From NCBI GenBank assembly GCA_037447655.1, contig JBBHKE010001973.1, forward strand, positions 959,954 through 1,023,953: DNA of 64,000 nt, written 5' to 3'. Made by a program: the position numbers and the translations under genes. Below are positions 53,601 through 64,000 of the stretch, in pieces (position 1 is the first letter of the stretch; each line of letters opens with the position of its first letter). This DNA is from Zygnema cylindricum. Lineage: Eukaryota; Streptophyta; Zygnematophyceae; Zygnematales; Zygnemataceae. Under the pieces are notes generated by a model. It saw only the letters and a program-made list of their open reading frames with translations, searched no databases and was not told the DNA's origin.

Positions 53601-56600
53601 CTAATAAGGATTCACGATGAATCTTACTAAATTTCTTTCATGAACCTCATTTGTAAGATATGCATTTGAACCTCCTCCAGAAGCTCACACGTTCTTAATT
53701 ACTACAAACGCTCACAACTTCTCTACTAGTTCAGTTTTTAAACTTTTCTGATTAGCCATCAGAATCCTTACTAGCTGAAGACAACTGAAGACATATTCTA
53801 ACATTTTAACAACCTATCTCCAAAACAGAAGGTTCATAATAAACCCAAACCCTAAAAAACCTTAAACAAACCTAAAACATTGCTCCTTACCATGTCCATG
53901 GTCATGATGATGATGGTCATGGTCATGTTCAGTACAAGTTTCATGATCATGATCATGTTCATGATCATGAGAATGAGCATGAGAGTGAGAGTGTGAGTGT
54001 GCTTCCTCCTCTGCTTTCAAAAGCTCAGAATTCACCTCCTTTTCGATTCTGTGGCAAATACCAATCATCACTTAAGAAACTCCATTTTCCAAAGAATAAT
54101 TGAATTTGTCACTCAAAATAGACTCAGTTAAGACCCAAGCAAGAAATATGTCTGTATGTGATGAGGCATCAACAAACAACGAGATGGTCAAGCAACAACG
54201 CAAATTGGGTACAGAAAAAAAGTAGTCCGCCATAATTTCCTCCAACTTCAGCTTCCATGAAGTGAAAAAAAACACGTTAAAGGTAAAGAATCTAAAAAGA
54301 AGAGCATAAGTGTAAGACATCTACCGTAAGTGAACGACAAAATTTACACTATTAAATTGGAAAACCACGGTAATGCATGGAACTAAGCGAACTTTTAAAC
54401 AGTCTACAGGCAATGTATTTTTCTCGTTGCAAGGGCACACAAAAGAAGAAGGAACAGAACTTAAATTTCCAACAACATCAATACCTAGGATGCTCCCTTG
54501 CAAAGTTCCTGAAGTCATGCAACATGACCTCCAGTAAACAGGAATCGGCCAGATTCAAATTCAATTTACAAATCAAATTAAAAAAAAAAAAAACAATGAA
54601 CTTTACAAGCTAACAACTTCAGTGTCACATTCGACATTCCAGCAATTATAGTCAAAAGTAGTCCTGCATGCAATCAAGGTTACATGACATAGAGTACACA
54701 TATACATATATATACACAATAAAACATCAATGCCAAACGTCAATAAGTGTGACATATATCACCTTTCAAGATCAAAGCCGCCCACACCGAGCACATAATC
54801 CATATCGACACCACCATATGTTGTTGCCTGAATTTTAGCCATGCCATTGATTTTCTGCGTAAAAAAGGGGGAGCTCAATGAGGTCAACCAAATTACCAAT
54901 TTGAAGAACTGACGCTATTTAGCTTCTGAGAGAATGGTTGAAAGCCCCACCATCATTACACTATTTCTAACAGTTCAGCTGTTGACAGAGTGGTATTATG
55001 AGGCATAATCTGATGTTATGTTGCATATGTCATGATTTGGCGCATGATAACTTACTAAACCTCTCACCATGTACATACCCAGCAATAATAATAATGAGCA
55101 TGCTAAGATTTTATCAAAGAAGACATTCTCTGAAGGTCAGGTAATCACAAATGAAAAATGTGTGGTTTACAATTGCCCAAGTTCGTTTTTTTTTTTTTTT
55201 TTTTCCATAAATGAAGTGGAGAATACAGCTATCCAAGCCATTGAATTCCTACGATAGTAATACTGAGTTATGGTTTTTTTGTCACATTGAGGGCTTGGTG
55301 CAAGAATGGCTAGAATGTGAGGTGAGAAATGGCTAGTAGAGATGGAAAAGCGTGAGGCATATATTTCCAGCAAAAAAAGACCTTGTCTGTGCCAAATTCA
55401 ACTTACAGATAAGGGGAATATGTCAAATGGGGGCAAAAACAAGTTGATCTTCAATTATTGACTGATAGTAGCACTACAATGTGAACCAATAGAGCGTCAA
55501 TAGAGCGTTAATACACTATTTCCCATTTATTTTGCCCTCTGAACACAAAAGAGCGTTAATAGAAACACTTGTTTTATTTTTTTAAATTGTGGTTCACGGC
55601 CGTCCATGCTATTAGAACCAGAAATGGAGTTATAAAAACCAAAACAGTCCTCATACTAAAAATTTCTTGAAACTGACAGGGATTCAAGGAGTAGCATTAC
55701 GAGTATAATAGAGAGAAAAAAAAATTATATAAGTACCTTAATTCGCCGACGCAAAACATCCAAATCTCGATCAGATACAAGATCCACCTATTTAAATCCC
55801 CATAAAACATGCCAGAGTGAACAATTCTCATCATAGTCATCATCAGGTTTTGAAGGACTTTTTTTGCCCTCAAAAACCCAAATCACACCTTCAAGGGATG
55901 GAGAGACAACACAAAAAAACCTTTGCTGCAAAAATCGGTCTTTTACTGCTTCAGGGACATAAACAAATGATTGACCTCTCGAACAGCCCAAATGTGAAAA
56001 AAAAACTCTCCTTATGAAGAAAGACGCCGCATTTACCAACTCTAACAATCATCTAACAAACATAATTGGAAACAACTAGAACGCAACGACCTATAAACTT
56101 ACCAAGCTAGTCAATGAAAGTTCTGTTTTATCTCCAATTTAAACCAACACATGAAATTAAACACCCATTTTGCTAATTAGAGAACCCTAACAAAGTCTAC
56201 GATGAAATAAAGTGAAAAAGCAACAGCAAACTGAAAAATCATTCATGCAATGTCGGAAAGAACAAGACTACTGGCAAAACCAAGAAGCCATAGCCTTACT
56301 GACCTTATTGAGAATGATCCGGTCAGCAAAAGCAATCTGCTCAACAGCCTCATTCACAATCCCCTCAGGCTTCTTCTCGTTAAGATGTGCTACAACATGC
56401 TTGGCATCCACCATAGTCACCACTCCGTCTAGTTTGAGGTGATCAACAATAGAATCTTCCATAAAGAAGGTCTGAATGATGGGGGCTGGGTTAGCAAGAC
56501 CTGTCGTCACCCTCCATGTCCTCATTACATCAGAAAAAAGGACGACAGGTCAAAAAAAACTCACACAACTCTCTCCGTGGCTAAAATCATTGACAATTTC

Positions 56601-59076
56601 AACAACTTCGGAAAGCTTGAAAACTTTTCCCATTGATTATTAAAGAGACAAGGTCATGACTTATTACTGCTTGCATAATGACATTGAGCTGCCCTGAGTG
56701 GATAACATGCCCTCACATTCGCTACCATTAAAACTCCAATGAAAAAATGCAGTAGTTGACACCCATTTGCGGCATCTGCAATTGCACAACTATCATTCCA
56801 AAACTGTTAAGGAATATAATGTTCCTCTCACCCGTAGTTTCGATTAAAATATGGTCAAACTTTCCACGCTTTGTCTGAACAAGTTCAGAAAGCATGCGCA
56901 CCAAATCCCCTCTAACAGTGCAACATAAGCAACCATTCTGAAGCATGATGATATCCTCGGCACCCGTTTGTTTTGCTGCCACCAAACTGCCATCGATATC
57001 GACCTCGCCAAACTGAACACAACAAACACTTCTGAACAATTACTCCAGATGGAAGGATAAAATTATTTCTGTCATAATCCATTTAAAGAAATACCTAGCA
57101 TGAGCAACAGTGCACCGGTTCAACTGCTCACAGTTGACAAAGACTTGAGGTTATTTACCCAAGGCTTCAACCAGGAGTAATAAAGCTTTTAGTGACTGTA
57201 GGACTTAGTCTTAGAGAGAAAATGGCTAAAATTTTCCTAAACTTCATGTTTTGTAAAACATTCAATAATTCAAACTAATCTCAAGGTGGATAAGGCGCAG
57301 CAAAACATTGCAAGTGATAAGTCATACTTCATCCAAGTCCAACATCTAAACAAAGGGATTAAGGACTGCCAAGGTTGCTAGCACCATCCTTTTAGAGATG
57401 ACCCCGAGTGCTAAAGAACGCACACTATCCTCCATTATTTAAATGATCATGAACCTAATTGTACAATCAAGACCAATTATCGGTGTCCAAATTTTGTTGC
57501 TTGTTTAAGTGCGCAACAAATGTTTCAAACAACAATTGAGGTATTAGTGGGGAACGAGCATGTGCCTGTGTGTTTGTACTTTAACGCTTTTTAAAAGCAA
57601 GCCAATTGAATCAAATAGAAAGTCTCCAAAATAAGCTAAAGAAGGCTGGCAATTGAAGAATGTTGAGCTTCTGCAACAGGCATTTTGTAAATGAAAATAT
57701 GTTGCAAGAGGAATAAAACATACCTCATTCTCGACAACAGCAATGCGTTTTCCATGTTGACCAGTAAGCACATGATTCAACAAAGTAGTCTGCCAAACCA
57801 AAAGGGCAAACATACTTCTCCAGTCAGCTTGACAGGTTTCAATTATCCCATTCTAAATGAAAAATGGCCAAAATCTTTTGCAATATTGAAGAACCTTGAC
57901 AGAAGTGTCTTCGATGCCAGGTAAATTCGGGAGGTCAACATTACTCAGGAAAAATAAATATGCAATCGATTTTTTTTGCTTGCTGACAATGGCAAACTTA
58001 AAACATGTTTAAGACAGCTTCTGTGACAAAAAGTACAAACTGTATAAATCAGGAAGATATAAGTGAAAAGCCAATACTCACAAAAACCCAACATATTCAA
58101 AATGGTAGCTAACATTCACATATTCCACACTTCCACACGTACAAAAACTACTGCCCGGCGAGATGGCATAGACATTAAATGAACATCCCACAAAAACGCC
58201 CACTGCCTCTAAACTCTTATAAACTTTTGCAAATGAGATATGAAAAAACAGCAAAAACAATTCATACCTTTCCTGAACCAAGAAATCCTGTGATGACTGT
58301 CACAGGCAGGCGATTATCCGGTTCCCCAAAATTTTCATCAACACTATCTTCCTGTTCTGCCACACTGGAAAGTATACACAATGTGTCAATTCAATAAATA
58401 ACTAATGTGGCATGTCTAAACTTTACGTGTCAATTCAGAAAATAACTAAAATTCTCATGTCAGTTCACATTATAGGCGCATGCCATTCTCAAGCTAATTT
58501 GAAACTTGACAGGTCAACACAATGTATTTGAACAAACAAAGTTGTCGCTGGTACACGACCTGTGACAGCAAATAGAAGAAAAGAAAAGTAATTGGACAAA
58601 TAAGGCAAGATAATCAATTTTACTAAGAAATAAATAAAAAAACAGTACCACCAATTAGGCGCCAAAGATGTATTACAAAGAACCATAAAGAATACCATAC
58701 TATTTGTATACTTTTTGTTGAGAAAAAAAAAGAACCGCCAACAAAAATACATAATACAAATGACTGTGCATCTCATATACATCAATTTTTATTTTTTTTC
58801 CCCGTAGAAATGTTCTAAACAAATGTACCCGCTGGCGGTTACAAACAGGCGGCTTTGCTTCCTTGAAGAACTCAATACATTTCCCTTTCCTTTAGCTAAA
58901 AAATGGAAATAAGAATTCTGTTTGAGACTGGGAGAACAAACAGAGAAACTAGAAAGTGCTGTATTGAAGGTTCCATGTGCTTTCACGGAGACAATTTGTC
59001 GTTTAGTTGACAGCAAAACTGTCTTCGAAAGACACTTTGAAGCTCGGCAAATGAGAGCTGGAGAAACTGTAGCCAT
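50671..59076 (-). CDS. CobW/COG0523 (ZNG1-like) GTPase metallochaperone, probable plastid form, 481 aa
   Basis: Eleven exons join in phase with GT..AG borders: 59076-58829, 58364-58268, 57789-57724, 57012-56832, 56500-56304, 55787-55737, 54854-54763, 54048-53891, 53342-53260, 52707-52603, 50838-50671, totalling 1446 nt with a TAG stop. The first 82 residues are Ser/Lys/Arg-rich and nearly free of acids, like a chloroplast transit peptide. Then come the P-loop GFLGSGKTT (split by intron 2), the metal-binding GCLCC, the switch ETTGLANP, the guanine-specificity motif LNKVDL, a His/Asp-rich loop after EAHSHSHSH, and the C-terminal CobW domain GVHALFEGTPDRRWGPDE...VFIGKDLDEAELRKGF. The family couples GTP hydrolysis to delivery of metals, zinc in ZNG1. 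Length and motif order fit plant members. Intron 10 is longest (about 1.8 kb) and holds TA-rich repeats. Confidence 0.93.
50839..52602 (-). other. intron 10 of the CobW-like gene
   Basis: It carries a TTATTATTATT/AATAATAATAATTATTATT tract at about 50870-51000. No internal gene is seen; plus-strand frames inside have no homology. Confidence 0.7.
53891..54048 (-). other. exon 8 of the CobW-like gene: His-rich metal loop
   Basis: It encodes about 37 residues of alternating His with Asp, Ser, Glu and Ala, ending HHHHDHGHG, plus one Cys. Such loops bind zinc or nickel in CobW/HypB/UreG-class proteins. The acceptor and donor keep the frame with exons 7 and 9. Confidence 0.9.
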
Positions 59077-59523
59077 GGCTTGTGACAGAGAAATAGTCTA
59101 CTGCAAACGGCAGAGTGCAAAAATGTTGAAATGTTACACTGTTAAAAATGTTGCAGTGTTTTGCGCTTGAATGCTAGGATTCAACAAATTTAGAGAACAA
59201 GGCTACTGTACTTCCGGTCAATAATATTGCTTGAGGAATTGTAGAGAGATGTATCTGACCAAGGTTATAAGATCCAACCTACAATGCAATTATGAAATCC
59301 AGAAGTGGCATACCGTACAGAATTCTAGAGGTACGGTAAGGTTTGTGAAACTCTAAAACTCTAAAACAGAAAAGCATTTGTAAAATTGTAGGTCTATTAC
59401 TGTCACACGTGAACCAAGATTTTGTGAAGTCTGCTAACAAAAAGGTACACAGCTGTACAAAATAAGTACAGGTTTTAGTTCTTTCATGAAATTTTAGCTG
59501 CCCGAGATTCGGAGGTATCGGTA
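59077..59523. promoter_or_regulatory. upstream region of the CobW-like gene
   Basis: The 450 bp before the ATG contain no TATA box I can assign. GTAC cores occur near 59314-59332 and 59444-59470. The region ends at a MITE. Confidence 0.3.
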
Positions 59524-59740
59524 CACCGTCGATCGTATTTAGCGTGTATGTTTTTCTTGTCTCTTAAAACATCTTTTCTACCTACATACATGTCGGATTG
59601 TGGATCTGACGGTTGCGATTGAAAGGCTGTATCCTCAGCTTACGAATGGCGGTCTTAAATTGAAAATAGGACAAATGTGTACGGAGAAAAGGTGTTTTAA
59701 CAGACAAAATAAACATACACACTAAATACGATCGACGGTG
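59524..59740. mobile_element. TA-flanked MITE (mariner-like), copy 2, 217 bp
   Basis: Inverted repeats of about 30 bp, CACCGTCGATCGTATTTAG... against its complement, differ at about one base, and TA lies on both sides (59522-59523; 59741-59742). The inside shares AAAACATCTTTTCT and CTGACGGTTGC with copy 1 at 28493. No coding capacity. Confidence 0.85.
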
Positions 59741-59742
59741 TA

Positions 59743-60667
59743 CTGTACTCTTCTGCAAAGGCATCTGGAATGGATATAAGAATTTCGGCACAGAGGAATC
59801 GGGTTTGGAAATGACAGCAACGCACGCTTGCACTGAACAGTTCGACGCTTTAGGCCTGTTTGCCGTGTTCTGCTGCGACGTTTTAGACGCAAAACGTACG
59901 TATATACGCCGTTTCAACGTACTTTAAATTTGTCAATCGTTTTTTGGTTTCATTATTACAGAACCGTACTTTATTTAATTATTTCATACTATAATTACGG
60001 TACAGATTTAAGAGGTATCAATTATCTTTTCACACTCTTACATTCTTTTTATATTCTTTTTACATTCTTTTTACATTCTTCTCATATACTTATTTATTTT
60101 TTCAATTTTTTGTATTTTTATCGTAAGCTGTTCAAACCTACAAAGCCAGTCAAACAGTTCAAATCAAAATTGCGACAAGGCGAGAGTCATAAAATAAAGT
60201 TGGTCCCAAATAGTCCGACATGTAGGTGGCGCGGAACGCAACTACGCAAGAGTCTTGCCTTCAGGTTCAAATCGAAACTCTACAAATCGACAAAATTGCG
60301 ACCTATCGATCTTCGACGATTCGGCAAATATCGAAACCCTTAAAAGCATGAAGTGAGCTACTGTACAGTATGACAATTTCATGGTATACAAAATATGCAC
60401 AAAGCGAATAATAATCATTTCGATAAGCATCACGAAAAAAATGTTAAAACGTGGGTAGAAACCTCATCAAATTTAGACCAATAGGATTCCAACGACCTAA
60501 AGGATTACAAATACACTACAAGAAAGTCTGCTTCTACAGTTGTAAAGATATCGAAACGCTTAAAATTGAAGGAAAACCATTTTCTATGCGCATCACAAAG
60601 TAAAAGCTTGAAATCTGAAAAAAAAATAGGAATAACGACCGACTGAATAAAACCAGGATCAATAACA
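59743..60667. other. no gene recognised
   Basis: Contains a short T-rich run of TTTTTACATTCTTTTT type repeats at about 60045-60085. No frames of note. Confidence 0.4.
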
Positions 60668-60822
60668 GGTTGGATAAAAGGACGGCAGGTTGGACAAAAG
60701 GACAACATATTGGACAAAAGGACAACATATTAGACAAAAGGACAACATATTTGACAAAAGGACAACATATTGGACAAAAGGACAACATATTGGACAAAAG
60801 GACAACATATTGGACAAAGGAA
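60668..60822. repeat. 20-bp tandem array
   Basis: Unit TTGGACAAAAGGACAACATA, about eight copies with few substitutions. Units adjoin without spacers, so it is not a CRISPR-like array. It abuts a tRNA-like sequence. Confidence 0.93.
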
Positions 60823-60830
60823 CATTGTAA

Positions 60831-60913
60831 TCCGACCAACCGGATTCGCACCAGTGACCTATGGATAACAATGATTCTACACTCCTCCGCTCTACCAACT
60901 GATGCGTGGTTCA
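60831..60913 (-). tRNA. tRNA-Tyr(GUA)-like relic with intron (probable pseudogene or SINE head)
   Basis: On the minus strand AGTTGGTAGAGCGGAGGA, the anticodon context TGTAG, a short intron-like AATCATTGTTAT, then CATAGGTCACTGG, B box GTGCGAATCCGG and the 3' acceptor TGGTCGGA match plant tRNA-Tyr. Plant nuclear tRNA-Tyr genes carry such an intron. The 5' acceptor (TGAACCA) pairs at only four or five of seven positions and the D-stem is damaged, so a working tRNA is unlikely. Confidence 0.6.
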
Positions 60914-62520
60914 CACTTGAAAAATGGGAAAACAGTATGGTATGGAAACGGTACTTTTTTTTGTCCGCCGTGAACTGGCACGTGACGCTAGCCTACGTCA
61001 ACTAGCGTGTCGTGATACGAGCCACCTGTCCGAACGAAAAGTAAACGCTTTGCGGACATGATATGTACGAAGCCTTCCAAACCAAAATGTGCTGCCACGC
61101 AAGCGTTTGTACAGAGCGAAAATAACCGCGAAGGAACATAGAACATGCCCTTTTTTATTTTTTTCCATCAGTTTTTTTTTTTTTTTTAACATTGCGTGTT
61201 CTTTTATGTGATTGGTCCTCTAGTTTTTCATAAGTTTGCGACGGAATGAATTCTTGTACGGTTCACGTCGGTGCGCTTCGTTTTCGAAATTCTTCAAAAA
61301 CAAAAAAGTGCATTCCGAACATGATGTCCGATGGCGGGCGGCAGTTGCCGTTTGGTATACGCAGCTGTCGAGTTTTGACGCATAAAACTGCGTCTTTTGT
61401 CCGCCGCTACGCTCCGAAACGGTCGAACCAACTGCCCCAACCGTCACCGCCGCGTTTTTTGTTATTTTATGAAATTTGGCGTACGGATCCCAAAATTTAT
61501 GACATCGTTTTCCCATTTTTCAAGTGTGAACCACGCAAATGTTATCAGCATTTTGCTTTTAAAACCGCCCGTCAAAATTTGTCAAACAGTGTACTCTGTC
61601 AATACTCTGTCAGCCAACAATTTTTACAGCAGTCGAATCAATTCCGAGTTAATTCGAGACGGTGAGCTCTAGTAATCCTGTCGCACTCCACATTCTTGTT
61701 AGCCGAAGGACAAAAGACACCAGAGGAAAGAAAAAGGCGTTGTTGTTCAAATCGTGCGATTTTTTTTTTCCGATTGAAACGTATAATTCGTGACTGTTGA
61801 AAAAATCGCAAACAATCGCGATGTAATTTCTGTCCGGTAGATTGTACGGACAATTTACTGAATTTTACGTAAAATGTACGGATTTTTATGGTAATGTACG
61901 GAATTTGACGAAAACTTAAGTCGCAGTTATTAGTATTTTCTGTCCAGTAAACTGAACATAAATTTCACGGAACATGCACGTAATTTTTTTCGTAAATGTA
62001 CGGACATTTTTGAAAAGAGAAGTTTGAAATGTCACACTATTTGCGCGCGGTAAGTTTGAAAAATGTACGAACGTCTTCTTCAATTATTTTCGAAAGAAGC
62101 CACCATGGAATGTTGAAAATCTGCCAGGAATCTGCCTGTCAGATAGTATCAGACAGAAGGACTTTGACAAAAATATTGTGTTGGCCGAGATTTGAGCCTG
62201 GCTCTACGCTCTTCCATTATAGCCTATTTCGCATTTGTAACGGAAAACTTACAAACTGCGCTATTATGTAAAATTCATTTTTGTTTACATGTACGAAATA
62301 GTACGGATGAAAAATCAATAACGATTTTTTGCGATTTTTTCAAAACGTTCAATGCGTTCACCACGTATAGTTCGTCGCGATTGAATCGTTCGCACTAAAC
62401 GGTGTGAACAACTATGGAAAAAGGCGTTTCGTGCGACAGTAAAGTACGACACTTACAATAAAGTACGATAAAGCTGCCGGATGTTAGTTGATCGTTATTG
62501 CCTTCGCTATTCTCAGTTGA
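60914..62520. other. no gene recognised; upstream of the NPH3-like gene
   Basis: Many GTAC/GTACGG motifs between 61850 and 62060. Small frames without homology. Confidence 0.4.
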
Positions 62521-62785
62521 CTTCGCCTCTTTGTCCCTTCCTTTCCTGTTCTCACATGCACTGGCGCCGGGCTTCATAGTTCCAGAGAGGTGAAGCCGAA
62601 TGGCCGAAACCCTCCTCTTGAACAAACTAATAAGCTGCGAGGGCCGCACGTGTCTGAGCATGAGCGAGCTGCGAAAGAGCTCCAGCAGGATGAATATGTC
62701 TTCCCGGAGAACGCGTTCCTTGTCCTGGAAAATGCAGGTGGAACGCGTCTCGAGGGAGTCTCTTCACATCTTCAGAGGGTCGTGG
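62521..62785 (+). CDS. possible upstream exon of the NPH3-like gene
   Basis: The frame that joins in phase to the exon at 63218 is open from 62521 and ends at the donor TGG|GTAAGA with one overhanging base. It has no ATG, so it needs a further upstream exon (an acceptor-like TTCTCAG lies at 62510-62516). The other frame, with an ATG at 62600, ends in phase 0 and would not fit the next exon. No BTB domain is visible in either. A start can therefore not be fixed. Confidence 0.4.
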
Positions 62786-63217
62786 GTAAGAAATTAGCCC
62801 CTCGTTGTCTAGTCACGACAAAATGCTCTTGTCTCATGCATCAACTGTTTTACTGCCAAATAGGAATCATAAATGAAGAGTTCACACACGTGTGCCTCTT
62901 CATTTTGCTTAGAATTCCCTGTCTGGCAGATTCGGTTTTTTCGAGCTTTTTTTTGACTTGTAAATACCCATCTTTGAGATGTGTTGGTTTAATCTCTGCC
63001 TTTGTCGGACTTGTCCAGACATTTAATTCGCATTGTGCTTCTCTTTTGGAGTTCAATGTTTTATTGCTCCTCTTGTTTTTTATGTGTATACATGCATATT
63101 GTTTCTTTCTGGATTTGTTTGAAGGATGTCAATGGAACATTTGAAGTTGTTGGCATGTAATTGTACGAGCCCTCCATCGCTATTTCTCATTAAGTTCAAC
63201 TGCATCTTTTTGTGCAG

Positions 63218-64000
63218 ATTATGCAAAACGTTTAGACGACGCTAAATTAACCCCTCAGGACGAGGTTAAGTCGATCCCTCAAGCCATCATTTTTTTTAGA
63301 AGATTAGTGACTTTGCCGCCGAGCATTCTTCAGGAAGTTATAAAACGGTTTCACCAGTCATCTCTAGCCTTTGTCAAGCTAGGAAACCATCTTGCTAAAG
63401 AAGACTTTAATTGGTTACTGAGCTATCCTGTTGATGGCGGCGAAAGGCCCACGTCATCTGAGCTACCAATCTTATGTGACAATGTTTCATGGCTGGAGAT
63501 CAACAGTCGTACCTTCCTCGAATGGCTAATTGATCAGGCATTACAGTCACATGTTGATACTTCGTACATTGTGACTTTGTTAAAATTCTCATGTGAGCTT
63601 AAGAGTGAGTATTACACAGATGAATTGGAGAAACGGTTGAGCAATCAGTTGCATAATTTAAAACTGGAAAGCCTGCAAGCCTTGAAAGAACAAACTGTGT
63701 TATCCATTATCGACCGCTACCGAAGCGACGACGATTCTCCATCAGAAGAGACGCCGTCTGCGAGATTACTGGTAGACAGTTACCTGTTGTATTGTGGTCT
63801 TTGTCATAGTGACGAATGGAAGGCCCTACCAGGTCGTGCTTGCAATGACGCAATTGGACATTTCTTAGACCGCCATCCGGAAGAAAGGAACAGCAAAATG
63901 CAGCTCGATTATGTGGACTACAACAAGATCTCAGAAGCCAATGCCAGCCACGTGGACACGAAATGGAGTAGTTCGCCGATGCCTCATTCCATTCCCAGCT
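63218..64000 (+). CDS. NPH3-domain protein exon, cut by window edge
   Basis: After the acceptor TTTTTGTGCAG the frame stays open to the window end (261 codons). It shows the order of an NPH3 domain: DNVSWLEINSRTFLEWLIDQ (domain start), TLLKFSCELKSEYYTDELEK with RLSNQLHNLKLESL, then ARLLVDSYL, LPGRACNDAIGHFLDRHPEE and YVDYNKISEANASHV, corresponding to the LDGYL, LP..AR..DDGLY.AID.YLK.HP and MD..KLS.EA.. blocks of the family. NPH3/RPT2 proteins are plant adaptors in phototropin signalling and CUL3 ubiquitin ligases, usually with an N-terminal BTB. The copy is divergent (CND where DDGLY is usual), so it may be a non-canonical NPH3-like member. Confidence 0.7.

Noticed and set aside
53430-53625. 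Possible further MITE with GATTCA..TGAATC ends
   Set aside because: The inverted similarity is short and gapped and no target duplication is seen; it lies in an intron of the CobW-like gene.
60668-60822. Regular short repeats resembling a CRISPR array
   Set aside because: Units are directly joined 20-bp tandem copies without spacers, in a plant-like nuclear context.
62159-62240. tRNA-like sequence on the minus strand
   Set aside because: A B-box-like GGCTCAAATCT and an A-box-like stretch are present, but the gap between them is too short for an anticodon arm.
62600-62785. Start codon ATG at 62600 (MAETLLLNK) for the NPH3-like gene
   Set aside because: Its frame meets the donor in phase 0, while the exon at 63218 needs one carried base; joining them gives an early stop.

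Overview
The window looks like nuclear DNA of a streptophyte (a land plant or charophyte-grade alga). Two gene families with plant-typical members support this: an NPH3-like exon and a DCD domain. The third gene is a predicted plastid-targeted CobW-type GTPase, and the repeats include Ty1/copia elements with plant-like pol. All host genes have short exons with GT..AG introns. I cannot name the species.

Layout. 1-13952: two or more degenerate copia copies joined end to end, sharing a long terminal repeat (LTR). A younger, nearly intact 6.2 kb copia element (5294-11507, 5-bp target duplication GTTTC, one 1478-aa gag-pol frame) sits inside the reverse transcriptase of one of them. 13953-14301: 5' end of a Ty3/gypsy element on the minus strand. 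14302-17246: simple and tandem repeats. 17247-25273: more copia debris (a minus-strand LTR, then two plus-strand copies sharing an LTR), running into a minus-strand gypsy integrase remnant (25274-26130). 26254-28070: decayed non-LTR (LINE-like) 3' ends, two of them in inverted orientation. 28493-28909: a nonautonomous TA-flanked DNA element. 32037-43455 (minus): a host gene joining an N-terminal DCD domain to a C-terminal TRF4/PAPD5-type non-canonical poly(A) polymerase, 10 exons placed and the 3' end unresolved. 45285-47276: microsatellite, Helitron-like element and two hAT-type MITEs with exact 8-bp target duplications. 50671-59076 (minus): a complete 11-exon gene for a predicted plastid CobW/ZNG1-type GTPase with a His-rich loop. 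59524-59740: a second copy of the TA-flanked MITE family. 60668-60913: a 20-bp tandem array beside an intron-containing tRNA-Tyr-like relic. 62521-64000 (plus): 5' part of an NPH3-domain gene running off the window.

Most interesting points. (1) The DCD-poly(A) polymerase fusion: one uninterrupted exon carries both the end of the DCD domain and the start of the nucleotidyltransferase. (2) The copia LTRs, although diverged, share an ordered set of signals: an AGCCATGGCT palindrome, an antisense tRNA-like module, a G-box, a cluster of GTAC cores, and a run of up to six small stem-loops whose arms change together between copies. (3) The primer-binding site matches the anticodon arm of initiator tRNA-Met, so it contains an ATG in the gag frame; another in-frame ATG lies inside the LTR.
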